Shown here piece after piece: positions 8,532 to 19,123 of a DNA stretch of 64,000 nucleotides (positions are counted from its first letter, which is position 1; each line of letters starts with the position of its first letter). The notes beneath the pieces are model-generated. The model had not been told where the DNA came from, searched no databases, and was given only the letters and a program-made list of their open reading frames with translations. Source of the stretch: Nocardioides sp. S5 (GTDB lineage: Bacteria; Actinomycetota; Actinomycetes; Propionibacteriales; Nocardioidaceae); the NCBI RefSeq assembly GCF_017310035.1, contig NZ_CP022296.1, positions 558,001 to 622,000 on the forward strand, read 5' to 3'. Made by a program: the position numbers and the translations under genes.

Positions 8532-8538
8532 TCAGGAC

Positions 8539-9114
8539 ATGACCTTCGGAGGACTTCCCACCCGGTGGGAGCCCGCCGGCACGAGCCGCGGACTGGCCCT
8601 CGTCGCGCCCGGACGAGCGTACCCACCCTCCGCGCCGCTGCTCGACTTCGCCCGGATCGCGCTGCTGCAGCACGGGTTCACCGTCCAGCAGCTGTGGTGG
8701 GACTCCACCTCCCGCGGCGACGAGGAGCCGGAGCCGTGGGTGCGCCGGCACGTCGAGGCGGCGCTCGCGGGAGAGGACGCCGACCACGTCGTGGTGGTCG
8801 GCAAGTCGCTGGGCACCCGCGCCGCGTCGTACGCCGCCGAGCGCGGGCTCGACGCGGTCTGGTTCACCCCGCTGCTCGTCGACCCGGCCGTGGCCGAGGC
8901 CGTCGCTGCCAACCCCGGCCGGCAGCTGCTGGTCGGCGGCCTGGCCGACGACCTCTGGGACGCGACCATCGCGCGCGAGCTCGCCGACAACGGCTGCGCG
9001 GTGCTGGAGGTCCCCGACGCCGACCACGGCATGGGCACCCCCGACGCCGTGCGCACCGCCGAGGTCCACCTCGAGGTGGCGCGGGCGGTCCATGCCTTCC
9101 TGTCACACCTCTGA
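8539..9114 (+). CDS. small alpha/beta-hydrolase-like protein
   Basis: Cytoplasmic protein of 191 residues with a compact alpha/beta-hydrolase arrangement: nucleophile elbow VVGKSLGTR (Ser90), then LLVGGLADDLWD (about 131-141) and DADHGMG with His163 near the end, giving a plausible Ser-Asp-His triad. It lacks a lid domain and is shorter than normal esterases, resembling the dienelactone-hydrolase-like small hydrolases. Substrate unknown. It lies 7 bp behind the methyltransferase gene. Its 3' end contains the -35 element of the next promoter. Confidence 0.7.
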   Translation: MTFGGLPTRWEPAGTSRGLALVAPGRAYPPSAPLLDFARIALLQHGFTVQQLWWDSTSRGDEEPEPWVRRHVEAALAGEDADHVVVVGKSLGTRAASYAAERGLDAVWFTPLLVDPAVAEAVAANPGRQLLVGGLADDLWDATIARELADNGCAVLEVPDADHGMGTPDAVRTAEVHLEVARAVHAFLSHL

Positions 9115-9127
9115 GCCGACCGGTGTC
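9101..9127 (+). promoter_or_regulatory. candidate ECF41 sigma promoter
   Basis: TGTCACA (9101-9107), exactly 16 bp, then TGTC (9124-9127). The published ECF41 promoter consensus, as I recall it, is TGTCACA-N16-CGTC, so this is a perfect -35, perfect spacing and 3 of 4 in the -10. It stands before the decarboxylase-like gene that is co-transcribed with the ECF41 sigma gene, as expected for an autoregulated unit. Confidence 0.65.
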
Positions 9128-9164
9128 TCCATGTCGTCCGCCCAAGGCCTATCCAGGAGATGAC

Positions 9165-9752
9165 ATGCCCAGCCAGTTCCGGATCCCCCCGGCCCGCCTC
9201 GACGGCGCCTACGGCGCGCTCATGACCCGCGTCGCGCGGCGGATGTGGGGCGAGGTGCCCGACAACGCCCGCGTCCTGTGGCACCACCGGCCCGTGATGC
9301 GGGCGGTCTTCGGCTTCGAGCAGAAGGTCGCGCGGTGGTCGGCGCTCGACCCCCACCTCAAGGCGTACGCCGAGATGGCCAGCGCGGGCGTGATCGGCTG
9401 CTCGTGGTGCCTGGACTTCGGCTACTTCATGGCCCACACCCGGGGCCTCGACGAGGCGAAGGTGCGCGAGGTGCCGCGCTGGCGCGACGCGGACGTCTTC
9501 TCCGACCTCGAGCGCGAGGTGATGACGTACGCCGAGGCGATGACCGTGACGCCGCCGGAGGTCACCGACGAGATGGTGGCGAGCCTGGACCGGCAGCTCG
9601 GCCACGCCGCGGTCGTCGAGCTCACCATGATGGTCGCGGTGGAGAACGAGCGCTCGCGCTTCAACTCGGCGATGGGCCTGGCCAGCCAGGGCTACAGCGA
9701 CGTGTGCGCGCTCCCGCTGGCCGCGGCGGGAGAGGAGCCGGCCGCCCGATGA
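9165..9752 (+). CDS. carboxymuconolactone decarboxylase (CMD/AhpD-like) family protein
   Basis: 195-residue CMD-fold protein with a CxxC pair (Cys79-Ser-Trp-Cys82) in the position of the AhpD redox centre, so it may be a thiol peroxidase-like reductase rather than a true decarboxylase. The usual His four residues after the second Cys is replaced (Gly86), which makes the chemistry uncertain. Shine-Dalgarno AGGAGA precedes the ATG. It overlaps the ECF41 sigma gene by four bases. ECF41 sigmas are known to be linked with CMD, oxidoreductase or epimerase genes, and this is likely the target of that sigma. Confidence 0.85.
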   Translation: MPSQFRIPPARLDGAYGALMTRVARRMWGEVPDNARVLWHHRPVMRAVFGFEQKVARWSALDPHLKAYAEMASAGVIGCSWCLDFGYFMAHTRGLDEAKVREVPRWRDADVFSDLEREVMTYAEAMTVTPPEVTDEMVASLDRQLGHAAVVELTMMVAVENERSRFNSAMGLASQGYSDVCALPLAAAGEEPAAR

Positions 9753-10612
9753 GCACCGAGCACCTCCTGGCCCACCGCAACCTGCTGTTCACCGTCGCCT
9801 ACGAGATGCTCGGCTCGGCCGCCGACGCCGAGGACGTGGTCCAGGATGTGTGGCTGCGCTGGGTCGACGTCGACGTCGCACAGGTGCGCGACCCGCGCGC
9901 CTACCTGGTGCGGATGACCACCCGGCTCGCGCTCAACCGGCTGCGCACCCTCGCGCGTCGCCGCGAGGACTACGTCGGCACCTGGCTGCCGGAGCCGGTG
10001 CTGACCTCGCCGGACGTGGCGCAGGACGTCGAGCTCGCCGACAGCGTGTCGACCGCGATGCTGCTGGTGCTGGAGACCCTGCCGCCCACGGAGCGGGCGG
10101 TCTTCGTGCTGCGCGAGGTCTTCGACGTGCCGTACGCCGAGATAGCCGAGGCGGTCGGCAAGTCCGAGCCGGCCGTGCGGCAGGTCGCCAGCCGCGCGCG
10201 TGCCCACGTGGCCGAGCGCCGCCCGCGATCCTCGGTGACCACCGCCGAGCGCGACGCGGTCATCGAGCGGTTCCGCGCGGCCACCGCGACCGGCGACCTC
10301 CAGGGCCTGATGGACGTGCTGGCGCCCGAGGTGGTGCTGATGACCGACGGGGGCGGCAAGGTCCAGGCGGCCCTCAACCCGATCCGCGGGCGCGCCAAGG
10401 TGCTGCGCTTCCTCGCCGGCGTCACGCCCGACGCGCTCGAGCTCGAGCCGGTGTGGCTCAACGGGTCGCCGGCGATCCAGTTCATGGTCGCCGGTCAGCG
10501 CGACGGGGTCGGCACGATGCTCGTCGAGGACGGCGTCGTGACGCGGCTGTTCCTCGTGCGCAATCCCGACAAGCTCGGGTCGGTCGGCACGGAGGTCGGC
10601 CTGGGCCGGTGA
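9749..10612 (+). CDS. ECF41-group RNA polymerase sigma factor with C-terminal SnoaL-like domain
   Basis: Sigma factor of 287 residues: region 2 (about 8-72), region 4 (about 108-155) and a fused SnoaL-like domain (165-287) that controls the sigma in place of an anti-sigma factor. The three ECF41 hallmark motifs are all visible: WLPEP (79-83) in the linker, DGGGK (200-204; the family motif is DGGGR, so Lys replaces Arg) and NPDKL (272-276). SigJ of mycobacteria belongs to this group. The ATGA overlap couples it to the CMD gene, and the TGTCACA promoter upstream of that gene suggests autoregulation. The inducing signal is unknown. Confidence 0.93.
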   Translation: MSTEHLLAHRNLLFTVAYEMLGSAADAEDVVQDVWLRWVDVDVAQVRDPRAYLVRMTTRLALNRLRTLARRREDYVGTWLPEPVLTSPDVAQDVELADSVSTAMLLVLETLPPTERAVFVLREVFDVPYAEIAEAVGKSEPAVRQVASRARAHVAERRPRSSVTTAERDAVIERFRAATATGDLQGLMDVLAPEVVLMTDGGGKVQAALNPIRGRAKVLRFLAGVTPDALELEPVWLNGSPAIQFMVAGQRDGVGTMLVEDGVVTRLFLVRNPDKLGSVGTEVGLGR

Positions 10613-10628
10613 GGCCCGGGCCTGTGGC

Positions 10629-11192
10629 TCAGGCGTCCTCGCCCAGGCTCTCGTCGGCGATGTTGTCGAGGTCGTTGCCGTGGCCCTCGGTCTTGAAGCG
10701 CTCGAAGGAGGCGTGGACCTCCTCCTCGGCCTCGACGCGGCCGACCCAGTCAGCGCCCTCGACGGACTTGCCGGGCTCGAGGTCCTTGTAGACCTCGAAG
10801 AAGTGCTGGATCTCGAGACGGTCGTACTTGGAGACGTGGTTGATGTCGCGCAGGTGCTCCAGGCGCGGGTCGTGCGCGGGCACGCACAGGACCTTGTCGT
10901 CGCCGCCGGCCTCGTCGGTCATGCGGAACATGCCGATCGCGCGGCACTCGATGAGGCAGCCCGGGAACGTCGGCGACTGGAGGATCACGAGCGCGTCGAG
11001 CGGGTCGCCGTCCTGGCCGAGGGTGTTCTCGATGAAGCCGTAGTCGGCCGGGTAGGCGGTCGAGGTGAAGAGCATGCGGTCCAGGCGGATGCGCCCGGTC
11101 TCGTGGTCGACCTCGTACTTGTTGCGCTCACCCTTGGGGATCTCCACCAGCACGTCGAACGTCAGCACGTCTTCCTCCACACTCTCCGGCAC
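10629..11192 (-). CDS. ppa: inorganic pyrophosphatase
   Basis: Soluble family I pyrophosphatase that hydrolyses PPi to phosphate in the cytoplasm. Diagnostic blocks: [37 protein letters not shown] (metal-binding Asp cluster) and [15 protein letters not shown]. At 187 residues it is about 20 longer than the usual ~165, because of an acidic C-terminal tail. GTG 11192 is used; a GTG four codons later is equally possible. Convergent with the ECF41 sigma gene, with a 12-bp palindrome (10612-10623) between them. Divergent from dacB, an order kept in mycobacteria. Confidence 0.95.
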   Translation of the reverse strand: MPESVEEDVLTFDVLVEIPKGERNKYEVDHETGRIRLDRMLFTSTAYPADYGFIENTLGQDGDPLDALVILQSPTFPGCLIECRAIGMFRMTDEAGGDDKVLCVPAHDPRLEHLRDINHVSKYDRLEIQHFFEVYKDLEPGKSVEGADWVGRVEAEEEVHASFERFKTEGHGNDLDNIADESLGEDA

Positions 11193-11284
11193 GCCTTCGG
11201 GCCCAGTTCATGGTCGGGCCCGGTCGAGCCCCCGTCGCGTCCGGCACTCACCCGACGCGTTGTCTGGGGGCAGTGTCGCGCACA

Positions 11285-12826
11285 ATGGGCCCGATGCGCG
11301 AAGCGAGAGGGTCGAAACGTCGGCGACGTGACGCACGCCACTCCGGCGGCGGGTTCGTCCGCAACTGGCTCCCGCTCCTGCTCGTCGTCGCGCTGCTGGC
11401 CAGCGGCCTGGCCGCCTACCGCTACGAGTGGGGGCAGCGCTACCTGCCGTGGCTGGCCGCCGACCCGGCGACCGAGCCGGAGCAGGTGCTGCTGCCGGCG
11501 GGACTCGACCTGCCGGAGTGGGCGGCGCCGGCCACCCCCGCGACGGTCGCGGACGTGGCCACGATCGTGCCGGACCGCGTCGCTGGCGCGCTGGGTGCCG
11601 ACCTGGCCGATCCCGACCTCGGCCGGCACGTCGTCGGCGCGGTGTCGTCGCTCGACCCCGGCTCCGAGGCCTGGACCTCGGGGGACGGGCGCTTCCTGCC
11701 CGCGTCGACCACCAAGCTGCTCACCGTCGGCGCCGCGCTGGAGGCCCTCGGTCCCGACCACACCTTCACCACCCGCGTGGTGCGCGGGGACGCGCCCCGC
11801 GAGGTGGTGCTCGTCGGCGGGGGCGACCCGCTGCTGGCGAGCCAGCCGCTGACGGTCGCAGAGGCCGCGACGGCGTACCCCGTCCGGGCCGACGTCGCCA
11901 CCCTGGCCCTCGAGGTCGCGGACGCCCTGGGCGGTGGTGGGCGGGTGCGGGTGCGCTACGACGACACCCTCTTCACCGGCCCCACCGACAACCCCGCGTG
12001 GCGCCGCGACTACGTCCCCGACGACATCGTCAGCCCGATCACCGCGCTCATGGTCGACGGTGGTGTGGCCCCCGACGGGCTGTCGCGCTCCGACGACCCC
12101 TCCCGTGCCGCCGCCGACGCCTTCGCCGAGGCACTGCGTGCCGCCGGCCTCCGGGTGGTTGGTGAGCCCCGCCGCGACGTCGTACGCCCCGGGGCGGAGC
12201 AGCTCGCCGCCGTCGAGGGAGCGCCGCTGGCCCAGGTGGCCGAGCGGGTCCTCGACGTCAGTGACAACGAGGGCGCCGAGGTCCTCGCGCACCACGTCGG
12301 CCTCGCCACGTCCGGCACCGGCTCCTTCGAGGCAGGGGCCGCCGGCGTGCTGGCGACGCTGGCCGCGCTCGGCATCGACGTGTCCGGGGACGAGGTGTAC
12401 GACGGCTCGGGCCTCTCGCGCCGCAACCGCATCTCCACCTCCACGGTGCTCGGCCTGCTCCAGCGGGCTGCCGGCCCCGACGCCGGCCCCGACGCCGACC
12501 CCGACGCCGACCCCGACGCCGACCCCGACTCTGCCGCGCTGCGCACCCTCGTCACCGGCCTGCCGGTCGCCGGCTTCACCGGTTCGCTGACCTACCGCTT
12601 CGACGAGGGCCCCGCCCTCGCCCGCGGCCTGGTGCGCGCCAAGACCGGCACCCTCACCGGGGTCCACGCGCTGGCCGGGATCGCGGTCGACCGCGACGGG
12701 GCGCCGCTCGCGTTCGTCCTGGCCGCCGACAGGGTCGCGCCGGAGGACAGGTACGACGCCCAGGACGCGCTCGACCGGGCGGCAGGCTCGCTCGCGACCT
12801 GCCGCTGCTCGCGCACCCCCGGCTAG
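11285..12826 (+). CDS. dacB: D-alanyl-D-alanine carboxypeptidase/endopeptidase, PBP4 type (peptidase S13)
   Basis: Periplasm-side penicillin-binding protein of 513 residues that trims or cuts peptidoglycan stems. A basic N-terminus and one membrane segment (28-45) anchor it. The active-site motifs are intact: Ser141-Thr-Thr-Lys144, Ser326-Asp-Asn328 and Lys453-Thr-Gly-Thr. Between the second and third motif sits an insert of Pro-Asp-Ala repeats (about 397-416) encoded by 12-bp tandem units. ATG 11285 is used; ATG 11294 is an equal alternative. Its neighbours (ppa before, DUF2342 and tilS after) are those of mycobacterial Rv3627c. Confidence 0.92.
   Translation: MGPMREARGSKRRRRDARHSGGGFVRNWLPLLLVVALLASGLAAYRYEWGQRYLPWLAADPATEPEQVLLPAGLDLPEWAAPATPATVADVATIVPDRVAGALGADLADPDLGRHVVGAVSSLDPGSEAWTSGDGRFLPASTTKLLTVGAALEALGPDHTFTTRVVRGDAPREVVLVGGGDPLLASQPLTVAEAATAYPVRADVATLALEVADALGGGGRVRVRYDDTLFTGPTDNPAWRRDYVPDDIVSPITALMVDGGVAPDGLSRSDDPSRAAADAFAEALRAAGLRVVGEPRRDVVRPGAEQLAAVEGAPLAQVAERVLDVSDNEGAEVLAHHVGLATSGTGSFEAGAAGVLATLAALGIDVSGDEVYDGSGLSRRNRISTSTVLGLLQRAAGPDAGPDADPDADPDADPDSAALRTLVTGLPVAGFTGSLTYRFDEGPALARGLVRAKTGTLTGVHALAGIAVDRDGAPLAFVLAADRVAPEDRYDAQDALDRAAGSLATCRCSRTPG
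12475..12529 (+). repeat. 12-bp tandem repeat inside dacB
   Basis: About 4.6 copies of CCCCGACGCCGA/G encoding Pro-Asp-Ala-Asp/Gly. It falls between two catalytic motifs of the PBP4-type enzyme. Copy number is likely to vary by slippage, each unit adding four residues without a frameshift. Confidence 0.9.
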
Positions 12827-12829
12827 GGT
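12824..12829 (+). promoter_or_regulatory. -10 TAGGGT overlapping the dacB stop
   Basis: The TAG stop of dacB forms the first half of a TANNNT -10 ending 6 bp before the next ATG (12836). The DUF2342 gene could thus have its own leaderless transcript, although a weak GAGG Shine-Dalgarno is also present. Confidence 0.4.
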
Positions 12830-12835
12830 CGAGGA

Positions 12836-13852
12836 ATGAACCTCGTCGACTGGGACTTCGCCGTGACCGTGGGGTCGAAGGTGGCGGGCCCCGGGCCCGA
12901 GGTCAGCGCCGCGGAGGCTGCTGCCGCCGTGCTGGAGCTGCGCGAGGGCGCAGCGCGCTCCACGCCCCTGGTGCGTGAGTTCACCGGCCTCCACGCGGTC
13001 GCTGCCACGGCGCCGGTGCTCGTGGTCGACCGCGCGGGCTGGCTGCGGGCCAACGCCGACGGCTTCGCCACCATCCTCGCGCCGATCGTCGACAAGCTGA
13101 CCGAGAAGAAGGGCCCGCCGTCGGCGATCGCCGAGGCCATCGGCTCCCGCGTGACCGGCGCCGAGGTGGGGCTGATGCTCGGCTTCCTCGGCTCGAAGGT
13201 GCTGGGCCAGTTCGACCCGTTCTTCGCCCCGCACGGCCGCCTGCTGCTGGTGGCACCCAACATCGTCCACGTCGAGCGCGAGCTGTCCGCCGACCCCACC
13301 GACTTCCGGCTGTGGGTGTGCCTGCACGAGGAGACCCACCGCGTGCAGTTCACCGCGAACCCGTGGCTGGGCGACCACCTGCTCGCCCAGATGCACGCGG
13401 TGGCCGAGACCATCGAGCCGAGCGCCCTGCTCGAGGGCCTGCGTCGCGGCGCGGAGTCGATCCGCAGCGGCAACGGCAGCGTGCTCGACCTCGTCTCCTC
13501 GCCGGAGCAGAAGGAGATCCTGGACCGGGTCACCGGGGTGATGTCGCTGCTCGAGGGCCACGCCGACGTCGTGATGGACGGGGTCGGTCCGTCGGTGATC
13601 CCGTCCGTGGCCGAGATCCGCAAGAAGTTCAACCAGCGCCGCAAGGGCGCCGGCAGCCTCGATAAGCTGCTGCGCCGGCTCCTGGGCCTCGACGCCAAGA
13701 TGGCGCAGTACCGCGACGGCGCGGTCTTCGTGCGCCACGTCGTCGACAAGGTCGGCATGGAGCAGTTCAACGCCGTGTGGACCGGCCCGGAGACGCTGCC
13801 GTCCAAGGCCGAGATCACCGACCCCGACGCGTGGGTCGCCCGCGTGCTGTGA
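12836..13852 (+). CDS. zinc-dependent metalloprotease-like protein (DUF2342)
   Basis: 338-residue actinobacterial protein of the DUF2342 family, sometimes labelled 'coenzyme F420 biosynthesis-associated'. It carries a zincin motif HEETH (164-168) and a later Glu-rich helix (LLEGHADVVMD) that could hold the third zinc ligand, so a metallopeptidase activity is plausible but unproven. No signal peptide is seen, so it is likely cytoplasmic. The stop overlaps the tilS GTG (GTGA). The position between dacB and tilS is conserved (Rv3626c in M. tuberculosis, from memory). Confidence 0.88.
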   Translation: MNLVDWDFAVTVGSKVAGPGPEVSAAEAAAAVLELREGAARSTPLVREFTGLHAVAATAPVLVVDRAGWLRANADGFATILAPIVDKLTEKKGPPSAIAEAIGSRVTGAEVGLMLGFLGSKVLGQFDPFFAPHGRLLLVAPNIVHVERELSADPTDFRLWVCLHEETHRVQFTANPWLGDHLLAQMHAVAETIEPSALLEGLRRGAESIRSGNGSVLDLVSSPEQKEILDRVTGVMSLLEGHADVVMDGVGPSVIPSVAEIRKKFNQRRKGAGSLDKLLRRLLGLDAKMAQYRDGAVFVRHVVDKVGMEQFNAVWTGPETLPSKAEITDPDAWVARVL

Positions 13853-14823
13853 CCCTCCACCCGTCGATCGCGGCGGTCCGGCTCCCGGTCCGTCACGCCC
13901 TGTCGGTCCTCGCCCCCGGCGACGTCGTGGCCGTGGCGTGCAGCGGCGGCGCGGACTCGCTGGCGCTCGCCTCGGCCACGGTCTTCGAGGGCCACAAGCG
14001 GGCGCTGCGCGTCGTCGGCGTCACGGTCGACCACGGTCTCCAGCCCGGCTCGGGCGCCCAGGCCGAGCGCGTGGTCGCCCAGCTCGCGGCGATGGGGGTC
14101 GACGAGACGCTGACCGCGCGCGTGCAGGTCGACACCGCCGCAGGGACGGGGCCGGAGGCCGCCGCACGCGAAGCGAGGTACGCCGTCCTCGAGCAGGTCG
14201 CCGAGCACCTCTCCGCGCGAGCGGTGCTGCTCGGGCACACCTTGGACGACCAGGCCGAGACGGTGCTGCTCGGCCTGGCCCGCGGCTCGGGCGGGCGCTC
14301 GCTGCAGGGCATGCGGCGCGGCTTCGGGGTCTTCGTGCGGCCGCTGCTCGACGTACGCCGTGACGACACGGTCACCGCCTGCCGGGTCGAGGGCCTCGAC
14401 GCCTGGGACGACCCGCACAACCACGACCCGGGCTACACCCGCGTCCGGGTGCGCGAGCGGGTGCTGCCGGTCCTCGAGTCCGAGCTCGGTCCGGGGGTCG
14501 CCGCCGCGCTGGCCCGGACGGCGGACCAGCTGCGGGAGGACACGGCCCTCCTCGACGACCTCGCGAGCGCTGCGCTGGAGCGCGTGCGCCGCGACCTCGG
14601 CCTCGACGCGGGGATCCTCGCCGCCGAACCGCCGGCGATCCGCCACCGGGTCGTCCACCGTGCCGTCCTCGACGCGGGCGCTCCGGCCTCCGAGCTCACC
14701 CGCGACCACGTCCTGTCCGTCGACGCGCTCCTCACCCGCTGGCGCGGGCAGAAGTGGATAGACCTCCCCGGGCCGCTGCGCGCGGTCCGCCGTGACGGGA
14801 CGCTGGCGTTCGAGCGTCCCTGA
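13849..14823 (+). CDS. tilS: tRNA(Ile)-lysidine synthetase
   Basis: ATP-dependent N-type PP-loop enzyme that turns cytidine-34 of the AUA-reading tRNA-Ile into lysidine. The PP-loop SGGADS is at 32-37, followed by TVDHGLQPGSG and LLGHTLDDQAETVLLGLARGSG. The protein is 324 residues, the short form typical of actinobacteria, without the long C-terminal domains of the E. coli enzyme. The GTG start overlaps the upstream TGA by four bases, giving translational coupling. hpt follows, as in many bacteria. Confidence 0.95.
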   Translation: MTLHPSIAAVRLPVRHALSVLAPGDVVAVACSGGADSLALASATVFEGHKRALRVVGVTVDHGLQPGSGAQAERVVAQLAAMGVDETLTARVQVDTAAGTGPEAAAREARYAVLEQVAEHLSARAVLLGHTLDDQAETVLLGLARGSGGRSLQGMRRGFGVFVRPLLDVRRDDTVTACRVEGLDAWDDPHNHDPGYTRVRVRERVLPVLESELGPGVAAALARTADQLREDTALLDDLASAALERVRRDLGLDAGILAAEPPAIRHRVVHRAVLDAGAPASELTRDHVLSVDALLTRWRGQKWIDLPGPLRAVRRDGTLAFERP

Positions 14824-14838
14824 GTCCGGCGACACTGG

Positions 14839-14862
14839 ATTTCCACTCGCTCGAGTGGAAAT
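14839..14862. promoter_or_regulatory. 24-bp perfect palindrome upstream of hpt
   Basis: Arms ATTTCCACTCG and CGAGTGGAAAT around a 2-bp centre. The loop is too short for an RNA hairpin, so it looks like a DNA operator or repeat. It lies 37 bp upstream of the hpt -10. Its ends (TTTCC-N12-GGAAA) match those of the palindrome at 42421-42442. Confidence 0.6.
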
Positions 14863-14898
14863 GCATCGGGCGGGGACCGCGCACCCGGACCAGCGCCC

Positions 14899-14904
14899 TA
14901 GGCT
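14899..14904 (+). promoter_or_regulatory. hpt -10 element TAGGCT, leaderless start
   Basis: TANNNT match ending 6 bp before the hpt ATG at 14911. No Shine-Dalgarno sequence lies between them. Confidence 0.55.
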
Positions 14905-14910
14905 GCGTCC

Positions 14911-15462
14911 ATGGACTCGTCCCACGTGGAGCACGACCTGGTCAACGTCCTCTTCACCGAGGCCCAGATCCAGCAGAGGCTGGGGGAGATGGCCCTCCAG
15001 ATCACCGACGACTACGCCGGTCGCGACCTGCTGGTGGTTGGCGTGCTGCGCGGCGCGGTGATGGTGATGGCCGACCTCGCACGGGCGATGCCCGGTCACC
15101 TGGAGATGGACTGGATGGCGGTGAGCTCCTACGGCTCCGGCACCAAGTCCAGTGGTGTCGTGCGGATCCTCAAGGACCTCGACACCGACATCAGCGGTCG
15201 CGACGTGCTGATCGTCGACGAGATCATCGACACCGGCCTGACGCTGAGCTGGCTGGTCAACAACCTCTCCAGCCGCAACCCGGCCAGCGTCGAGATCGCC
15301 ACCCTGCTGCGCAAGCCGGAGGCGTTGTCGATGCCGGTGGAGCCGAAGTACGTCGGCTGGGACATTCCCAACGAGTTCGTCGTCGGCTACGGCCTCGACT
15401 ACCGCGAGCGCTACCGCAACCTGCGCGACATCGGCACCCTCGCACCCCACGTCTACTCCTGA
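14911..15462 (+). CDS. hpt: hypoxanthine phosphoribosyltransferase
   Basis: Purine-salvage enzyme of 183 residues that joins hypoxanthine or guanine to PRPP, giving IMP or GMP. The PRPP-binding loop VLIVDEIIDTGLTL lies at 99-112, the GVLRGAV loop at 44-50, the flexible SSYGSGTKSSG loop at 72-82, and the base-contacting C-terminal VVGYGLDYRERYRNL is typical. The gene has its own predicted leaderless promoter and a large palindrome upstream, so it may be controlled separately from tilS. It lies upstream of ftsH, a classic tilS-hpt-ftsH order. Confidence 0.96.
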   Translation: MDSSHVEHDLVNVLFTEAQIQQRLGEMALQITDDYAGRDLLVVGVLRGAVMVMADLARAMPGHLEMDWMAVSSYGSGTKSSGVVRILKDLDTDISGRDVLIVDEIIDTGLTLSWLVNNLSSRNPASVEIATLLRKPEALSMPVEPKYVGWDIPNEFVVGYGLDYRERYRNLRDIGTLAPHVYS

Positions 15463-15524
15463 ACGGGCCGCGCGCGGGCGCTCCGCTTCACCCCGCCTGA
15501 AACAATGGGCGCCCGAGCGGCCTG

Positions 15525-15530
15525 TAGCGT
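15525..15530 (+). promoter_or_regulatory. ftsH -10 element TAGCGT
   Basis: TANNNT match 34 bp upstream of the ftsH GTG, giving a predicted 5' leader of about 28 nt. It would drive ftsH and, through the start-stop overlaps, the fol genes. Confidence 0.5.
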
Positions 15531-15564
15531 CGCCCCACCAACTCCGAACCGGTGAAAGTTACCT

Positions 15565-17624
<2,060 letters not shown>

Positions 17625-17628
<4 letters not shown>

Positions 17629-18245
17629 CCGACCCGGTCACCCTCCCGGTGCGCGCGCCCGAGGACGTCCCGGACTTCGACCACGAGCGCGCCGAGGCCG
17701 CCGTGCGCGAGCTGCTCTACGCGATCGGGGAGGATCCCGAGCGCGAGGGCCTGCTCGAGACCCCGGCCCGCGTCGCCCGGGCGTACGCCGAGCTGACGCA
17801 GGGCCTGCGCCAGACCGCGGAGGACGTGCTCACCACCACCTTCGACCTCGGCCACGAGGAGATGGTGCTGGTGCGCGACATCGAGCTGTGGTCGATGTGC
17901 GAGCACCACCTCGTGCCGTTCACCGGTGTCGCGCACGTCGGCTACATCCCCGCCGAGACCGGCAAGATCACCGGCCTGTCCAAGCTGGCGCGGCTCGTCG
18001 ACGTCTACTCCAAGCGCCCCCAGGTGCAGGAGCGGCTCACCACGCAGGTCGCCGACTCCCTCATGGAGATCCTCGAGGCGCGCGGCGTGATCGTGGTGAT
18101 CGAGGCCGAGCACCTCTGCATGACGATGCGCGGCGTCAAGAAGGCCGGCGCCCGCACCATCACCTCCGCGGTCCGCGGCGCGTTCCTCACCCACCAGGCG
18201 ACGCGGGCCGAGGCGATGGCACTGATCCACTCAGGCACCAGGTGA
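17625..18245 (+). CDS. folE: GTP cyclohydrolase I
   Basis: First enzyme of tetrahydrofolate synthesis (GTP to dihydroneopterin triphosphate), 206 residues. The zinc ligands are visible: Cys and His in [10 protein letters not shown] and the second Cys in [11 protein letters not shown]. The blocks [34 protein letters not shown] and [17 protein letters not shown] are diagnostic. It is a cytoplasmic homodecamer in known relatives. Overlaps ftsH by four bases and folP by four. Confidence 0.97.
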
Positions 18246-19123
18246 TCGAGGGCGCCGCCCCCCACGTTCCCCGGGTGATGGGGATCGTCAACGTCACCCC
18301 CGACTCCTTCTCCGACGGTGGTCGCCACGACACCACCGAGCGGGCCGTGGCCCACGGTCGCGCGCTGCTCGTCGAGGGTGCCGACCTGCTCGACATCGGG
18401 GGCGAGTCCACGCGTCCGGGTGCGACGCGTCCGCTGGTGGCCGAGGAGCTCGACCGGGTCGTCCCCGTGATCCGCGAGCTCGCCGCCGGCGGGGCGGTCG
18501 TCTCGGTCGACACGATGCGCGCCGAGGTCGCCGAGGCGGCGCTCGGGGCGGGCGCAGCCATCGTCAACGACGTCTCCGGGGGCCTGGCCGACCCGCGGAT
18601 CCTCGACGTCGTCGCGGCGTCCCCCGCGACGTACGTCGCGATGCACTGGCGCGCCCACGCCGACCGGATGCGGGACTTCACCGACTACTCCCCGGACGGC
18701 GTCGTGTGCACCGTGCGCCGCGAGCTGGCCGAGCGCCTCGCCGCGGCCGAGGCTGCCGGGATCCCGCGCGAGCGGATCGTCCTGGACCCAGGACTGGGCT
18801 TCGCCAAGCAACCGCACCACAACTGGGAGCTGTTGAGGAACCTCGACGTGCTGGCCGACCTCGGCTGCCCGCTGCTGGTCGGCGCGAGCCGCAAGTCGTT
18901 CCTCGGCACCCTGCTGGCCGCCGCCGGCGTCGCGCGCCCGGTCGACGACCGGGAGCACGCCCACGCCGCGCTGGTCGCCGTGCTGGCCGGCCGCAGCGTC
19001 GACGTGCTGCGCGTGCACGACGTACGCGCCACGCGTGACGCGCTGGCCGTGGCGGCCGCGATGGGCGTACGCCTCGAGGACGAGCCCCACCTGCTGACCC
19101 ACCGGAAGAAGGACGACGCATGA
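18242..19123 (+). CDS. folP: dihydropteroate synthase
   Basis: Condenses dihydropterin pyrophosphate with p-aminobenzoate; the sulfonamide target. 293 residues with the pterin-binding blocks [15 protein letters not shown] near the start, [28 protein letters not shown] and GASRKSFLG. The usual start is at MGIVNVTPD; here the GTG overlapping the folE stop adds 12 residues. Ends four bases inside folB (ATGA). Confidence 0.97.
   Translation: MIEGAAPHVPRVMGIVNVTPDSFSDGGRHDTTERAVAHGRALLVEGADLLDIGGESTRPGATRPLVAEELDRVVPVIRELAAGGAVVSVDTMRAEVAEAALGAGAAIVNDVSGGLADPRILDVVAASPATYVAMHWRAHADRMRDFTDYSPDGVVCTVRRELAERLAAAEAAGIPRERIVLDPGLGFAKQPHHNWELLRNLDVLADLGCPLLVGASRKSFLGTLLAAAGVARPVDDREHAHAALVAVLAGRSVDVLRVHDVRATRDALAVAAAMGVRLEDEPHLLTHRKKDDA

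Noticed and set aside
11162..13738. Long minus-strand frame over dacB and DUF2342
   Set aside because: Antisense to two well-supported genes and made of Gly/Arg/Ala/His-rich text typical of shadow frames.
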